From the NCBI GenBank assembly GCA_964370015.1, contig CAYJHD010000003.1:1-64000 (forward strand): a stretch of DNA of 64,000 bases, written 5' to 3'. The notes below the pieces were generated by a model. That model was not told the DNA's origin. It saw only the letters and a program-made list of their open reading frames with translations, and made no database searches. Of the stretch, positions 41,459-51,064 are shown piece by piece (position 1 is the stretch's first letter; each line of letters opens with the position of its first letter). The DNA comes from CAYJAD01 sp964370015 (GTDB lineage: Bacteria > Desulfobacterota > Desulfovibrionia > Desulfovibrionales > Desulfovibrionaceae). The position numbers and the translations under genes were made by a program.

Positions 41459-42219
41459 TAACCGAATCTCCCTGTGATATAGTCTTCAGTTTGTTTCTTG
41501 GCAGGACGTGTGAATATGGTATCTGTCACATCATGCTCAATGAGCTTACCCATGTAGAAGAAAGCCGTGTAATCTGAAACGCGTGCAGCTTGTTGCATGT
41601 TATGCGTAACAATAATAATGGTCAACTGATGCTTTAATTCGTGAATGCCTTCTTCGATTTTTTGCGTGGCAATGGGGTCAAGGGCCGAAGCCGGTTCGTC
41701 CATGAGCAACACTTCTGGGCCCACAGCCAAAGCACGCGCAATACAGAGGCGTTGTTGCTGACCGCCGGAAAGACCCAAGGCAGAGGTATGCAAACGATCT
41801 TTCACTTCTTCAAAAATGGCGGCGCGCTTTAGAGCCTCTTCCACGGTGCCGGCAATGAGGCTTTCGTCCTTAATGCCGTTAACACGCAAACCATAGGCCA
41901 CGTTTTCAAAAATGGTCTTGGGGAAGGGGTTTGGTTTTTGGAACACCATGCCCACTTTGCGGCGTAAAGCCACCACGTCGGAAGAGGAAGCGTTGATATC
42001 TTGACCATCCAAGGAAATATTGCCCGAAACTTTTGCACCGGGAATAAGGTCATTCATGCGGTTTAAGCAACGCAAAAAGGTACTTTTGCCGCAACCGGAA
42101 GGGCCAATGAGGGCTGTTACTTTATTTTCGGGAAAGGAAAGGCTTACATCATATAAAGCCTGCGATGCCCCGTAATAAAAGTCCACATTGTTAGCTATTA
42201 ATTTGTGCTGCTCTGTCAC
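41458..42219 (-). CDS. pstB: Phosphate ABC transporter ATP-binding protein
   Basis: A 253-residue ATPase that powers phosphate import with PstCA. Walker A is GPSGCGKSTFLR (about 39-50), the signature is LSGGQQQRLCIARA, Walker B is VLLMDEPASALDP, and the H-loop is IIVTHNMQQA. FQKPNPFP is a PstB hallmark. I start at GTG 42219, where GGAG lies 6 nt upstream; this gives the usual length. The start lies inside the last codons of phoR (29-bp overlap). The permease and binding-protein genes are about 11 kb away at 53.4-56.1 kb. Confidence 0.96.
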   Translation of the reverse strand: MTEQHKLIANNVDFYYGASQALYDVSLSFPENKVTALIGPSGCGKSTFLRCLNRMNDLIPGAKVSGNISLDGQDINASSSDVVALRRKVGMVFQKPNPFPKTIFENVAYGLRVNGIKDESLIAGTVEEALKRAAIFEEVKDRLHTSALGLSGGQQQRLCIARALAVGPEVLLMDEPASALDPIATQKIEEGIHELKHQLTIIIVTHNMQQAARVSDYTAFFYMGKLIEHDVTDTIFTRPAKKQTEDYITGRFG

Positions 42220-43609
42220 AGTGCTCTCCAAAAAAGGTGGGAATAGTGAAATGAAAAACTGTAGCATACTCTTTAGCCGGACTTTCCACCCAAATACGTC
42301 CGCCAAGTCGCTCTACAGTGTGTTTACAAATGGCTAAGCCAAGACCCGTGGAGCCGTGACTTCTATGTTTTTCTACGCGATAAAAACGCTCAAAAATACG
42401 CAAACAATCCTCTTCGGGAATGCCGGGGCCCTTATCCGCCACAGAAAAATGCATAAATTTTTCTTCTTGAACGGCATTGACCACTATGTGGCTTTGTTCC
42501 GGAGCATAGCGTCCTGCATTTTCGATAAGATTTCTAAAAACTTGTGTCAAGTGCTGTGCATTGGCTGTGACCTGCAAATCTTCGGTCATGTTAACGCTTA
42601 CGCTGACCTGACGCAAATCCAATTGCTGGCGGCACAAGGCCAAAGCACCTTGTAAACTCTCATAGGGATGCACCGTGGAGGTTTGCAAAGGTACATTGGC
42701 ATTTTCCAATCTGGCAAGGGCCAAAAGCTCTTCCACCATGCGCGCCAAATAGGCGCCATTTTTACGGATAATCTCCACAAAGCGCACATATTCATCGGGA
42801 AAGCCCGGCGTGCTCATCAAGGTTTCCGTATAGCCTTGAATGGCCGTGAGCGGCGTGCGTAATTCGTGAGAAACATTGGCCACAAAGTCGCGACGCACCC
42901 TTTCAAGGCGCACAATGGGGCTAATATCATGGAATACCACCACGGCGCCCAAATGCTCCGACAAAGCTTGCGCGCGCGTTAAATGCACGGCAAAAACCCT
43001 CTCGGGGCTCAATTCCAATTGCAAGGAAGCACGCGCCTTGTCATATCCATTACCATTCACCGGAGCCGGAGCCAGTAAAATATCATCCACGGCTTTTTGC
43101 AATTTTGGCACGGGTATGGCTTCCACCACTTGCCAATCTTTGGCACCCAACGTGCTCGGGAACATGCGCTGCAAAGCTTTATTGCAATGCTGAATGCTGC
43201 CCTTGGCCGTGAGCACAAGCACACCTTCGTCCATGGTGTCCAAAATGGTGTGCAATTCTTCATTGCGCGCCGTGAGGGCTTTTACCTGCTCTTCAAAGTG
43301 CATGGCCAAATTATTGATGGGATTGACCAATGCCACATAAGCGTCACAAGGGGCTGCGCTCAAACGACGCTGATACTCACCCTTGGAAATGCTTTTTACA
43401 AAATCCTTCACATGCCAAAATTCAGCTTTAATGATTTTTTGCAAGATAAAAGAAAGAGTAGCTGCCACAGCGCAAGACAAAATTGTGCATTGCACGAAAA
43501 AAGAAAGGTTATAGGACGCGCCTGTCGTATTGTTTAGAAAGGGCTCCAGCATGAGCACAGAAAAAATAGCCCCGAAATGAAGCGTAAATATTTTGCTTCT
43601 AAAAGACAT
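42191..43609 (-). CDS. phoR: Phosphate-responsive sensor histidine kinase
   Basis: A 472-residue kinase. Two membrane segments (about 10-30 and 38-60) enclose a short periplasmic loop, as is usual for PhoR, which senses through PstSCAB-PhoU rather than binding phosphate. A PAS domain (about 125-225; LHTILDTMDEGVLVLTAKGSIQHCNKAL), HisKA with the phosphorylated His in FVANVSHELRTPLTAIQGYTETL (about 246) and an ATPase domain (N box, DKGPGIPEED, GLGLAICK) follow. The ATG at 43609 comes 2 bases past the phoB stop. It partners with PhoB. Confidence 0.93.
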   Translation of the reverse strand: MSFRSKIFTLHFGAIFSVLMLEPFLNNTTGASYNLSFFVQCTILSCAVAATLSFILQKIIKAEFWHVKDFVKSISKGEYQRRLSAAPCDAYVALVNPINNLAMHFEEQVKALTARNEELHTILDTMDEGVLVLTAKGSIQHCNKALQRMFPSTLGAKDWQVVEAIPVPKLQKAVDDILLAPAPVNGNGYDKARASLQLELSPERVFAVHLTRAQALSEHLGAVVVFHDISPIVRLERVRRDFVANVSHELRTPLTAIQGYTETLMSTPGFPDEYVRFVEIIRKNGAYLARMVEELLALARLENANVPLQTSTVHPYESLQGALALCRQQLDLRQVSVSVNMTEDLQVTANAQHLTQVFRNLIENAGRYAPEQSHIVVNAVQEEKFMHFSVADKGPGIPEEDCLRIFERFYRVEKHRSHGSTGLGLAICKHTVERLGGRIWVESPAKEYATVFHFTIPTFFGEHCDRAAQINS

Positions 43610-43610
43610 A

Positions 43611-44291
43611 TTAGCCTCTAAAACGGTAGCCCACACCGCGTACAGTTTCTAGGCAGTCGGCACAATCACCAAGTTTGGCACGCAAACGACGCACATGGGT
43701 ATCCACTGTGCGCGCATAGCCTTCAAATTGATAGCCCCAAACGCTGTTGAGCAATTGTTCGCGATTACGAACGGTGCCGGCATGACGCATGATATCTTCC
43801 AAAAGACGAAATTCCGTGGCGGTGAGCTCAATGGAAGTGCCATTCACATTAACCATATGCGCCGATGGATCCAAATGAATGCCATGCTTTTGCAAGCTTG
43901 GGCTTTGTTCCACTTGTTGCTGACGGCGCAAAATGGCACGCATGCGCAAAATCAACTCGCGCACACTAAATGGCTTCACCACATAATCATCGGCACCAAG
44001 CTCAAGACCCACAATGCGGTCAACTTCTTCTCCGCGCGCAGTGAGCATGATGATGGGGATATGTCTGGTGCTATCATCCCTTTCCAAATCACGACACACT
44101 TGAAAGCCGTCTTTTTTGGGGAGCATGACATCTAGCAAAATAATATCGGGCTTACGACTGCGAGCCAACTCCAGCCCCTTGAGGCCGTCTTCAGCTTCCA
44201 CCGTGTCAAAACCTTCACGGGTAAGGTTAAAGGTAAGTAAATCGCGTATATCTGCTTCGTCTTCAACAATAAGAACTAACTCTTTAGACAT
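43611..44291 (-). CDS. phoB: Phosphate regulon response regulator
   Basis: A 226-residue OmpR-class regulator. The receiver has VEDEAD, the phosphorylated Asp in PDIILLDVMLPKKDG (about 53), and LTARGEE. The winged-helix C-terminus ends in YARTVDTHVRRLRAKLGDCADCLETVRGVGYRFRG. Activated PhoB binds Pho boxes upstream of pst and pho genes. The start at 44291 has GAGG 8 nt upstream; a longer in-frame reading is unlikely. A Pho-box pair lies 85 bp upstream, so the operon is probably self-activated. Confidence 0.94.
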   Translation of the reverse strand: MSKELVLIVEDEADIRDLLTFNLTREGFDTVEAEDGLKGLELARSRKPDIILLDVMLPKKDGFQVCRDLERDDSTRHIPIIMLTARGEEVDRIVGLELGADDYVVKPFSVRELILRMRAILRRQQQVEQSPSLQKHGIHLDPSAHMVNVNGTSIELTATEFRLLEDIMRHAGTVRNREQLLNSVWGYQFEGYARTVDTHVRRLRAKLGDCADCLETVRGVGYRFRG

Positions 44292-44375
44292 GATGCTTTT
44301 CCTCTTGGTTGCAATATCTCCCGAAAAAACCATGGTAAGTAAAGGTGATTTATGCGTCAAAGAAATGTTCGGATT

Positions 44376-44393
44376 GTTACAAAATGGTGACAA
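44376..44393 (-). promoter_or_regulatory. Predicted Pho box upstream of phoB
   Basis: On the minus strand TTGTCACCATTTTGTAAC: two half-sites (TTGTCA and TTGTAA) with an 11-bp period, the spacing that PhoB uses. The same arrangement with the same deviation (TTGTAA in the second half) occurs before pstS. Confidence 0.65.
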
Positions 44394-44452
44394 AGCTATT
44401 TTCTAAGCCAGTGCGCGCCATGTGTCTTGTGTTACAAATGTGTGTTGTGGTG

Positions 44453-44576
44453 TTTTGCGCTCACGTGCAGGGGGCAAGGGATGTGAAGTGGTTTGTTTTT
44501 TTATGTCCTTGCGCATGAAAGCTATTTTATAATGTAATATCTTATCACTTTGCGCTCTCGCGCAGGGGCAAGGGCC
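44453..44576. repeat. Interspersed noncoding repeat, copy A
   Basis: A 124-bp stretch bounded by two copies of a GC-rich unit (44453-44480 and 44548-44576) of the form TTTTGCGCTCxCGxGCxGGG. It closely matches 60953-61075 over its full length. The unit can fold (TTGC/GCAA outer stem, TCCC/GGGG inner). No coding capacity. It fills most of the phoB-autotransporter gap. Confidence 0.75.
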
Positions 44577-44652
44577 AACGCTCACCCCTTCCTCTTTCTT
44601 GCCAGGCCCCACAAAAAAGTGCACACTATTAACACAAACTCGCGAGGTATAT

Positions 44653-46815
44653 ATGAAAAGAAAAAAACTTCAAGGCAACACACTTTCCATTGTGGCATTA
44701 CTCACCTTTTTAGGGCTTGGCATTTGTACAAACGCCCCCACCAATGCAACGGCAGCAGTTGCTGGGGGTGAAATTATTAACACTGGCCTGATGACAAGCA
44801 TGGAAGCCGATGCAACAAACAATATCCTTATCAATAATGGCCAGATTACCCCTGGGCTGCTTACATCGAATCGATCTAGTGTTGGCATGTATGGAAGTGC
44901 TGAGAGCGACTTCAACTTCACCAATAACGGCACCATGGAGGTACAACAACTCCCTTCCACTTTTATAGCCTATGGCATGTACGCCAAGAGCAGTGGATCC
45001 TACACTCACACACTGACTAATGCCTCAGGAGCAAACATTAAAGCGCACATCACTGACAATGTCTACGGCATGTACGCATCCTCCACGCAGGGCAATCACA
45101 TGCTCACCAATGCATTAGGTGCACTTATAGACGTTTCCAGCACAAATCAAACCGCCATTGGCATGCAGGCTGGAAGCGGCGGGGCTAGTAGAGGCAACTG
45201 CAGAATCAACAATGCCGGCACCATACGTGCGAGCGGTAGTCAAGCTTTTGGTATGTATGGGGATGGCATTGGCAGTCACACCTTAAGCAACACAGGCAAC
45301 ATACATGTGACCGGAAAAAGTATGTCTATAGGTATGTTCATTGGCGCTATGTCTGATGGAAGCAAAATCAGTAATACAGGAGCCATTACTACGGCCGCTG
45401 CCACGAGGATGGCCTCTGAAGCTTATGGCTATTCCTCGTATGATGTTGATGTATGGGCCACAACCCTACGCACCTGGAGTGCCAATGACGCCGTTTTTGG
45501 CACTGGTAACGGCAGCAACGTCAACTTTGCCAATACCAAGCTTATTTTGCGCCCCGGCACAGCGGCGCAGGGCTTTGTACTAGGCAATGAATATCGCATC
45601 TATGACCCCATAAATAATAATGGTATGGTGTCCGCCGACAGTGGAACCACGGTAACCGGCAATATAGCCTCGGTGCAGGCCGTGGTGGAAGTACCGCACC
45701 TTATTGCTGTGCTCACCGGCTCAGACCCAAACACAGCCACGGTACGCCTTGAAGAAAACATCACCGCCGCCACCACCCCAGGTTCTTCTGCGGCAAAAAT
45801 ACAAACCTTGGCTTCTTCCATGCAATTTAGAGGTATAGCCAATATGTTGCGCAAATTCTGGCAGCATAAAACTACGCCGCCAGTGGTAGAACGGGCCACA
45901 GCACAGGGTGAAATTCAGGCAACAGCACCAGCTACAGAGCAGGGCCTTGCAGCGGGGTCCTCCATGCCAGAAGATAGTGCCAAGAAGTGGGAAATCCTGC
46001 TCAATCCCTATGGCTCAAACACCTATAATCACGCCTATGGTTTTGGCGGTCACACAGTGGGCATCACCGCCGCCGCCACCTATGCCATGAGCGAAAAACT
46101 ACGCCTTGGCGCCCACATGGACTTTAACTCCAGCAATTATGACGCCAATGACCAAGATTTCAGTGCCAAAAGCACCGCCGTGGCTTTGGGCTTGCACGGC
46201 GCCTATGACATTACGCCCGAGTGGTATGTGAGCGCGCAATTGACAGGCTCACTTTTACAAAACCAGTATGACTTTAGCCTACAAAGCTCCACACCCGCCA
46301 GCGCCGACGCAAATCCCAACGGGGAAGCACTTTTTGCCAATATAAACACAGGCTATGTATGGCAATTGGCCAGTGGCGATGACTATACCCATAGCCTTAC
46401 ACCGCAAGTGGGCATATCCTATCTTGGCCTGCATACCCACGGCTATGGCTATAGTTTTGGCGGCGTTAATGCCATCTATGATATGCGCTATGACGACACA
46501 TACTATGCTGCCCTGTACGGTACGGTGGAGCTCAACTGGCGTAGCCAATGGCAACTGACAGAAGATCGTCACGTGGCGCTCACCGCAGGCGCAGGACTAC
46601 GCCACAACCTTACGGGCAATGCCATGGATAGCAAGCTGTATACCCTTGGAACATCCTTCACCACCACCGCCTATGAAGATGTGAGCACTTGGCTCACCGA
46701 CCTTGGCATGGAATACCGCCATGGAAATTTCAGCGTGGCACTTGCTTATAATGGGCAATATGGCGTTAAGCAAAATACCCACGGCGGAGACTTGAAGGTG
46801 AAATTAGAGTTTTAG
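44653..46815 (+). CDS. Autotransporter (type Va) outer-membrane protein
   Basis: A 720-residue protein. It has a signal peptide (residues 1-37, ending near NATA-AVAGG), a passenger (about 40-390) with beta-helix-like repeats (ITNNGT, LTNASGANI, ISNTGAIT, INNAGTI), and a C-terminal autotransporter beta-barrel (about 450-720). The barrel contains GFGGHTVGITAAATYAMSEKLRLGAHMDF and ends in the aromatic LKVKLEF, the outer-membrane insertion signal. GAGG precedes the ATG. The passenger has no recognisable enzyme domain; an adhesin-like role is inferred. The passenger is short compared with adhesins of 1000 residues or more. Confidence 0.9.
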   Translation: MKRKKLQGNTLSIVALLTFLGLGICTNAPTNATAAVAGGEIINTGLMTSMEADATNNILINNGQITPGLLTSNRSSVGMYGSAESDFNFTNNGTMEVQQLPSTFIAYGMYAKSSGSYTHTLTNASGANIKAHITDNVYGMYASSTQGNHMLTNALGALIDVSSTNQTAIGMQAGSGGASRGNCRINNAGTIRASGSQAFGMYGDGIGSHTLSNTGNIHVTGKSMSIGMFIGAMSDGSKISNTGAITTAAATRMASEAYGYSSYDVDVWATTLRTWSANDAVFGTGNGSNVNFANTKLILRPGTAAQGFVLGNEYRIYDPINNNGMVSADSGTTVTGNIASVQAVVEVPHLIAVLTGSDPNTATVRLEENITAATTPGSSAAKIQTLASSMQFRGIANMLRKFWQHKTTPPVVERATAQGEIQATAPATEQGLAAGSSMPEDSAKKWEILLNPYGSNTYNHAYGFGGHTVGITAAATYAMSEKLRLGAHMDFNSSNYDANDQDFSAKSTAVALGLHGAYDITPEWYVSAQLTGSLLQNQYDFSLQSSTPASADANPNGEALFANINTGYVWQLASGDDYTHSLTPQVGISYLGLHTHGYGYSFGGVNAIYDMRYDDTYYAALYGTVELNWRSQWQLTEDRHVALTAGAGLRHNLTGNAMDSKLYTLGTSFTTTAYEDVSTWLTDLGMEYRHGNFSVALAYNGQYGVKQNTHGGDLKVKLEF

Positions 46816-47100
46816 AGGGGGTGACGATACCGCCTTGTGTTTTAATTTTTTTGTATAGAGATTCTGATTTTAACTGTTCATAAGTCTTTTCTATACAACC
46901 TATTCATTTTCATAAAGAAGCATGGGGGGGAGTGGCTTTCGCCGCTTAATCCCCCCACCGCCGATTTTCTGCTTTAGCCAACAATACAGGCTTACATAAA
47001 AGCCCCCATCCCCACTCATTTCACACTTGCCCCCATGGGGCAAATATCATATGCTATCGCCTTTCATGCCTATGATAAACTGTAATAATGAGGATTATAT
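46816..47100. other. Gap after the autotransporter with two inverted repeats
   Basis: TTGTATAGA (46851-46859) and TCTATACAA (46890-46898) form a perfect 9-bp inverted repeat with a 30-nt loop. A GC-rich hairpin (GGGGGG-x-AGTGGC with GCCGC-x-CCCCCC) follows near 46922-46960 and may terminate the autotransporter transcript. I see no gene here. Confidence 0.4.
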
Positions 47101-49200
47101 ATGCTTCCCACATCTTTTAACTCATCTTTTTTGCGCATGGGAGCCACGGTTCTTTGTGCTTTTAGCCTTTCTGCCTGTATTAGCACGTCTTTTTTGCGCT
47201 CTGACCCCGAGCCTCGTCAGCAAAGCTCCTCCGCTTCCTCTTCTGCTCCGGCGCAAGAAAGCAATGCCTCGCCGGTAGTTTCTGAAACGACCATCCCCAA
47301 CACGCAAGACGGCAGTGTGGTGACACAGCTCATGAATGATGCACGTTATTCTTGGGATCTTGGCAATATGGAAAGAGCCGAGAATTTGTATTCTCAGGCC
47401 ACCAAAAATCCCCTGCTCAGCGTAGGGGAGAAAAATGAAGCATGGCAACGCTATGCGCTATCTGCCGCCTACAATGATCGCCCCCATGCCGCCTTAACGG
47501 CCTTGGAAGAATGGAATAAAGCCGAACCAGGCGCGGAAAATACCACACTATGGCAAGATACATGGTTTGACAGCATGCGTAAGCTTTCCCCTGCCACCAT
47601 GTTGGGTAAAGCCGAAGATATGTGGCAACAAAAAGACCGCGCCGAAGATGTGCGCGCCATGGCGGCCATATTGCTCATGGGCCATCAATGGAATGCCACG
47701 CAAATCACAGACGCCATGCCCATGCTCAGTGCTTTTTACCAAAAGCAAGATATGCAGCGCAAACAAAATGTGGAACGCATCACGGCTCTAGAGGTACAAT
47801 CCATTGCGGATACGCCTTTGCTTGAGCTGAACCAAAAGATTTTAGCCTCACAAAAATTCAACTATCCCGCCAATATCATTGTGCTGGAAGACGGTCGCCG
47901 TGGCCTTGGCCTAGATAGCACCGTCATTGCCAAAGCCAGCGATCCTGCCCTTTTTGTGGATAAAGAGTTGGCGCAAAAAATTCTCACAGGGCAAGATGTG
48001 GGTGCCATTACTTTTGGTAGCCAAACACCGCCTTCCTTGAGCCAAGGCACACAAACTAGCACCATACCGGCCGGAATTCCGCCCGTGCCCAATGTTGCTG
48101 CTCCCACGGGAGATATTTGCTTGGTGCTGGCTTTACCGCAAAGCGGAGCCGTGGCCAGCGTAAGTCATAAAATTCAGCTGGGTGCTGAAGCGGCTGTGCG
48201 TCATTTAAGCACGCAAGGTCGCACTGTACAATTGCAAAACGTGGATACCGCGCAACCCAATTGGTTGGTGCAAATGCAAGCCCTGCCGCTCAATTGCGCC
48301 GTGGTGGGTGGCCCCATTTTGGCCCCCAACATAACTTTGGCCAAGACCAGCGGTGCCACGGTGCAACGTAACTTCTTCGCCTTCTTGCCTTCTTTAGATG
48401 GACAAGACGAAGGCATCACCGCTTGGAGAATCTTCCCCAGTCCTCAAGATCAGGTGGACGTGCTCTTGGACGCCAGCCGTCAAATGGGCATTCATGATTT
48501 TGGATCTTTCTTCCCTGCGGATAATTTTGGCACGCGCATGAACAGCACCTTTGCCAATGGCGTGCGCAATAGCGGTGGCACCGTGCGCTCCGAAGGCTAT
48601 GTGGGCACAGGCCCCGCCGTATGGAATAAAGCCGTGCAAAGCTTATTCAAACCGCAAATCACCAATAATGTACTTCTTTCCACAGCCACCTTTGGGGCCA
48701 CCTTTGTGCCCGATTCGTGGAAAAATATGGACGGCATTGTGTCGGCTTTTAACGGTCACGGTGAAACGCGTCAGATTCTGCTTGGTACCACCATTTGGGG
48801 TGAAAGCCTTGGCACAGGCCCCGTGGCTCAAGCCGAAAAGTTTTCCTTGGCAGTGTTCCCCAGCGCCTTCAATGCGGCGCAAAGACCTGCCGCCCTGCAA
48901 GCCATTCCCACAGCGGACATGTGGGTGGCCCTTGGTCATGACTTTGTGAACCTTGGTGCCAATTTGGCCTTGCAAAGCGTTGCCGCGCCCACGCTCATGA
49001 ATACAAAACTTGCCACAGCTCAAGGTTTCACCTGGGCCATGGCTCCCGTTCAATGGGATGCCCAGGGCAAAGCGCGTCAAAAGCTCATGCTCTTTGGCGT
49101 GAATCCCCAAGGTGTCGGGCCGGCGGATATTAATGTCTTGAATCAACGCCGCGCCGCGGCCCTTGCTGCATTTGAAGCTAAACGCACAGGCGCTAAATAG
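47101..49200 (+). CDS. Penicillin-binding-protein activator lipoprotein, LpoA-like
   Basis: A 699-residue lipoprotein. The signal ends at a lipobox LSAC (about residues 23-26; Cys acylated), followed by a Ser/Pro linker. An N-terminal helical TPR-like half (about 70-250) precedes a periplasmic-binding-protein-fold half (about 330-690), where VLALPQSGAVASVSHKIQLGAEAAV and FGSFFPADNFGTRMNSTFANGVRNSGG are seen. This two-half design matches LpoA (YraM/LppC), the outer-membrane activator of PBP1A. In this clade function is inferred. It precedes gatCA by 31 bp and may be co-transcribed. Confidence 0.8.
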   Translation: MLPTSFNSSFLRMGATVLCAFSLSACISTSFLRSDPEPRQQSSSASSSAPAQESNASPVVSETTIPNTQDGSVVTQLMNDARYSWDLGNMERAENLYSQATKNPLLSVGEKNEAWQRYALSAAYNDRPHAALTALEEWNKAEPGAENTTLWQDTWFDSMRKLSPATMLGKAEDMWQQKDRAEDVRAMAAILLMGHQWNATQITDAMPMLSAFYQKQDMQRKQNVERITALEVQSIADTPLLELNQKILASQKFNYPANIIVLEDGRRGLGLDSTVIAKASDPALFVDKELAQKILTGQDVGAITFGSQTPPSLSQGTQTSTIPAGIPPVPNVAAPTGDICLVLALPQSGAVASVSHKIQLGAEAAVRHLSTQGRTVQLQNVDTAQPNWLVQMQALPLNCAVVGGPILAPNITLAKTSGATVQRNFFAFLPSLDGQDEGITAWRIFPSPQDQVDVLLDASRQMGIHDFGSFFPADNFGTRMNSTFANGVRNSGGTVRSEGYVGTGPAVWNKAVQSLFKPQITNNVLLSTATFGATFVPDSWKNMDGIVSAFNGHGETRQILLGTTIWGESLGTGPVAQAEKFSLAVFPSAFNAAQRPAALQAIPTADMWVALGHDFVNLGANLALQSVAAPTLMNTKLATAQGFTWAMAPVQWDAQGKARQKLMLFGVNPQGVGPADINVLNQRRAAALAAFEAKRTGAK

Positions 49201-49231
49201 CCCGTGTCACAACCTTAAGATAGGATAGATT

Positions 49232-49516
49232 ATGGCCATTACCACAGAAGATGTACAGCGCATGGCAAGCCTTGCTCGCCTCAATATAGATGCGCCCACG
49301 CAAGAGCTTTTTGCCAAGCAATTTGCTGATATTATCAATTATATGGATATATTGTCCGAAGTAAACACCGACGGTATAGAACCTTTATACAGCCCCGTAT
49401 TACACGACGCCACCTTGCGTCAAGACGGTGTGCACAATGAAGAAAAGCGTTCGGATGTGCTGAGCAATGCCCCCCAAAGTGATGGCCAATACTTCATTGT
49501 GCCACGTATAGTGTAG
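49232..49516 (+). CDS. gatC: Asp-tRNA(Asn)/Glu-tRNA(Gln) amidotransferase subunit C
   Basis: A 94-residue GatC, the small subunit that holds GatA and GatB together. It reads MAITTEDVQRMASLARLNIDAPTQELFAKQFADIINYMDILSEVNTDGIEPLYSP with the family's core, and a short tail ending FIVPRIV. It is directly followed by gatA 6 bp downstream; gatB is not in the window. Confidence 0.94.
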   Translation: MAITTEDVQRMASLARLNIDAPTQELFAKQFADIINYMDILSEVNTDGIEPLYSPVLHDATLRQDGVHNEEKRSDVLSNAPQSDGQYFIVPRIV

Positions 49517-49522
49517 GTGATT

Positions 49523-50989
49523 ATGAGCGTGCATACTTTATCATTACGCGCCGTGCGCGATGCCCTTGCCAAAGGCGAAATGACAGCCGAAAGCGTGGTT
49601 CAAGCCGCCGCAGATCGCATAAGCGCCACCGAAGGCCAAGTGCAAGCCCTGCTGGCTCACAATGTGGAGCAAGCCCTAGACCAAGCCCGCCAAATGGATG
49701 CGCAAGGCGTGGATGCCAGTAAGCCCTTATGGGGCGTACCCGTCACCGTGAAAGACGCCATCTGCACCAAGGGGCTCACCACCACGGCCGGTTCCAAAAT
49801 TTTACAAAATTTCACACCTTTTTATGATGCCACCGTGGTGCAGAAATTGCGCGATGCCGGTGCCATCATTGTGGCCAAAAACAATATGGACGAATTTGCC
49901 ATGGGTTCCACCACGGAAAATTCCGCCTATCAAACCACGCATAATCCTTGGGATATTAGCCGTGTGCCCGGCGGTTCCAGCGGTGGCTCAGCGGCTTCGG
50001 TCACAGCCATGCAATGTTATGCTTCCCTTGGCACCGACACGGGCGGATCCATCCGTCAGCCGGCTTCTTTGTGCGGCTGTGTGGGCGTAAAACCCACCTA
50101 TGGTCGTGTGTCGCGCTACGGCGTCATAGCCTATGGCTCTTCCTTAGACCAAGTGGGCCCCTTGGCTCGTTCGGTGGAAGATTGCGCCTTGGTGCTGGAA
50201 AACATAGCCGGCCATGATGCGCGCGATACCACTTCGGATCCGCGTCCCTTGGAGCAAAATGCCTACTCCAAGGCATTGCACGCACGTCAAGACCTCAAAG
50301 GCCTACGCGTGGGCATTCCCAAGGAATTTTTCACCCAAGGTTTAGATGGCGAAGTGGGCGATGCTTGCCATGCGGCTCTGGAAACCATGAAAAATCTCGG
50401 TGCAGAATTGGTGGAAGTGAGCCTGCCGCACACCCAAGCCTCCATTGCCACCTATTATATTGTGGCCATGGCCGAAGCCAGCTCCAACTTGGCTCGCTTT
50501 GACGGCGTGCGTTATGGCTATAGATCTGACAAAGCGCAAGATTTAGCCAGTCTTTATGTGGAATCTCGCACCGAAGGCTTTGGCAAGGAAGTGCAACGCC
50601 GCATCATGCTGGGCACCTATGTGCTTTCTTCCGGTTATTACGATGCGTATTTCCGCAAGGCTGCGCAAGTACGTGATGTTATTCGTCAAGATTACACCAC
50701 AGCCCTTGCGCAATGCGATGTTATTTGCGGACCTGTGTCTCCTGTCACCGCATGGAAATTGGGCGACATGAGCGGTAATCCCCTGCAAATGTACTTGAAA
50801 GATATTTACACCTTATCCTTGAACTTGGCAGGTATGCCCGGTTTAAGCTTGCCTGTGGGCCTTGGCAAAGACAGCCAAATGCCTGTGGGTATGCAAATGC
50901 TGGGACAAGCTTTCTCGGAAGAATTGCTCTTCTCAGTGGGACAAGTGCTGGAAACAGCCTTACCTCCTTTAGTGTATAAAGGTGTGTAA
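49523..50989 (+). CDS. gatA: Asp-tRNA(Asn)/Glu-tRNA(Gln) amidotransferase subunit A
   Basis: A 488-residue amidase that hydrolyses glutamine and supplies ammonia for tRNA-dependent synthesis of Gln or Asn. The Ser-cisSer-Lys triad is seen: Lys in VPVTVKDAICTKG (about 79), cis-Ser and Ser in PGGSSGGSAASVTAMQCYASLGTDTGGSIRQPASLCG (about 153-190). The start at 49523 gives the normal length; a GTG at 49517 is possible. Downstream is a hairpin repeat that probably ends the transcript. Confidence 0.96.
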   Translation: MSVHTLSLRAVRDALAKGEMTAESVVQAAADRISATEGQVQALLAHNVEQALDQARQMDAQGVDASKPLWGVPVTVKDAICTKGLTTTAGSKILQNFTPFYDATVVQKLRDAGAIIVAKNNMDEFAMGSTTENSAYQTTHNPWDISRVPGGSSGGSAASVTAMQCYASLGTDTGGSIRQPASLCGCVGVKPTYGRVSRYGVIAYGSSLDQVGPLARSVEDCALVLENIAGHDARDTTSDPRPLEQNAYSKALHARQDLKGLRVGIPKEFFTQGLDGEVGDACHAALETMKNLGAELVEVSLPHTQASIATYYIVAMAEASSNLARFDGVRYGYRSDKAQDLASLYVESRTEGFGKEVQRRIMLGTYVLSSGYYDAYFRKAAQVRDVIRQDYTTALAQCDVICGPVSPVTAWKLGDMSGNPLQMYLKDIYTLSLNLAGMPGLSLPVGLGKDSQMPVGMQMLGQAFSEELLFSVGQVLETALPPLVYKGV

Positions 50990-51007
50990 GTTCGTTTTAT
51001 AAATTGA

Positions 51008-51053
51008 TTGGGGGAAAAACCTTTTCCTTAGAAAAAGTTCTTCCCCCAGAATA
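51008..51053 (+). repeat. Interspersed hairpin repeat, copy 2 (downstream of gatA)
   Basis: TTGGGGGAA, AACCTTTTCC and its partner GAAAAAGTT, and CTTCCCCCAG form the same palindrome as at 18962-19008. It lies just past gatA and just before the convergent cheW stop, a likely two-way transcript end. Confidence 0.7.
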
Positions 51054-51064
51054 TTTGTCATGCA

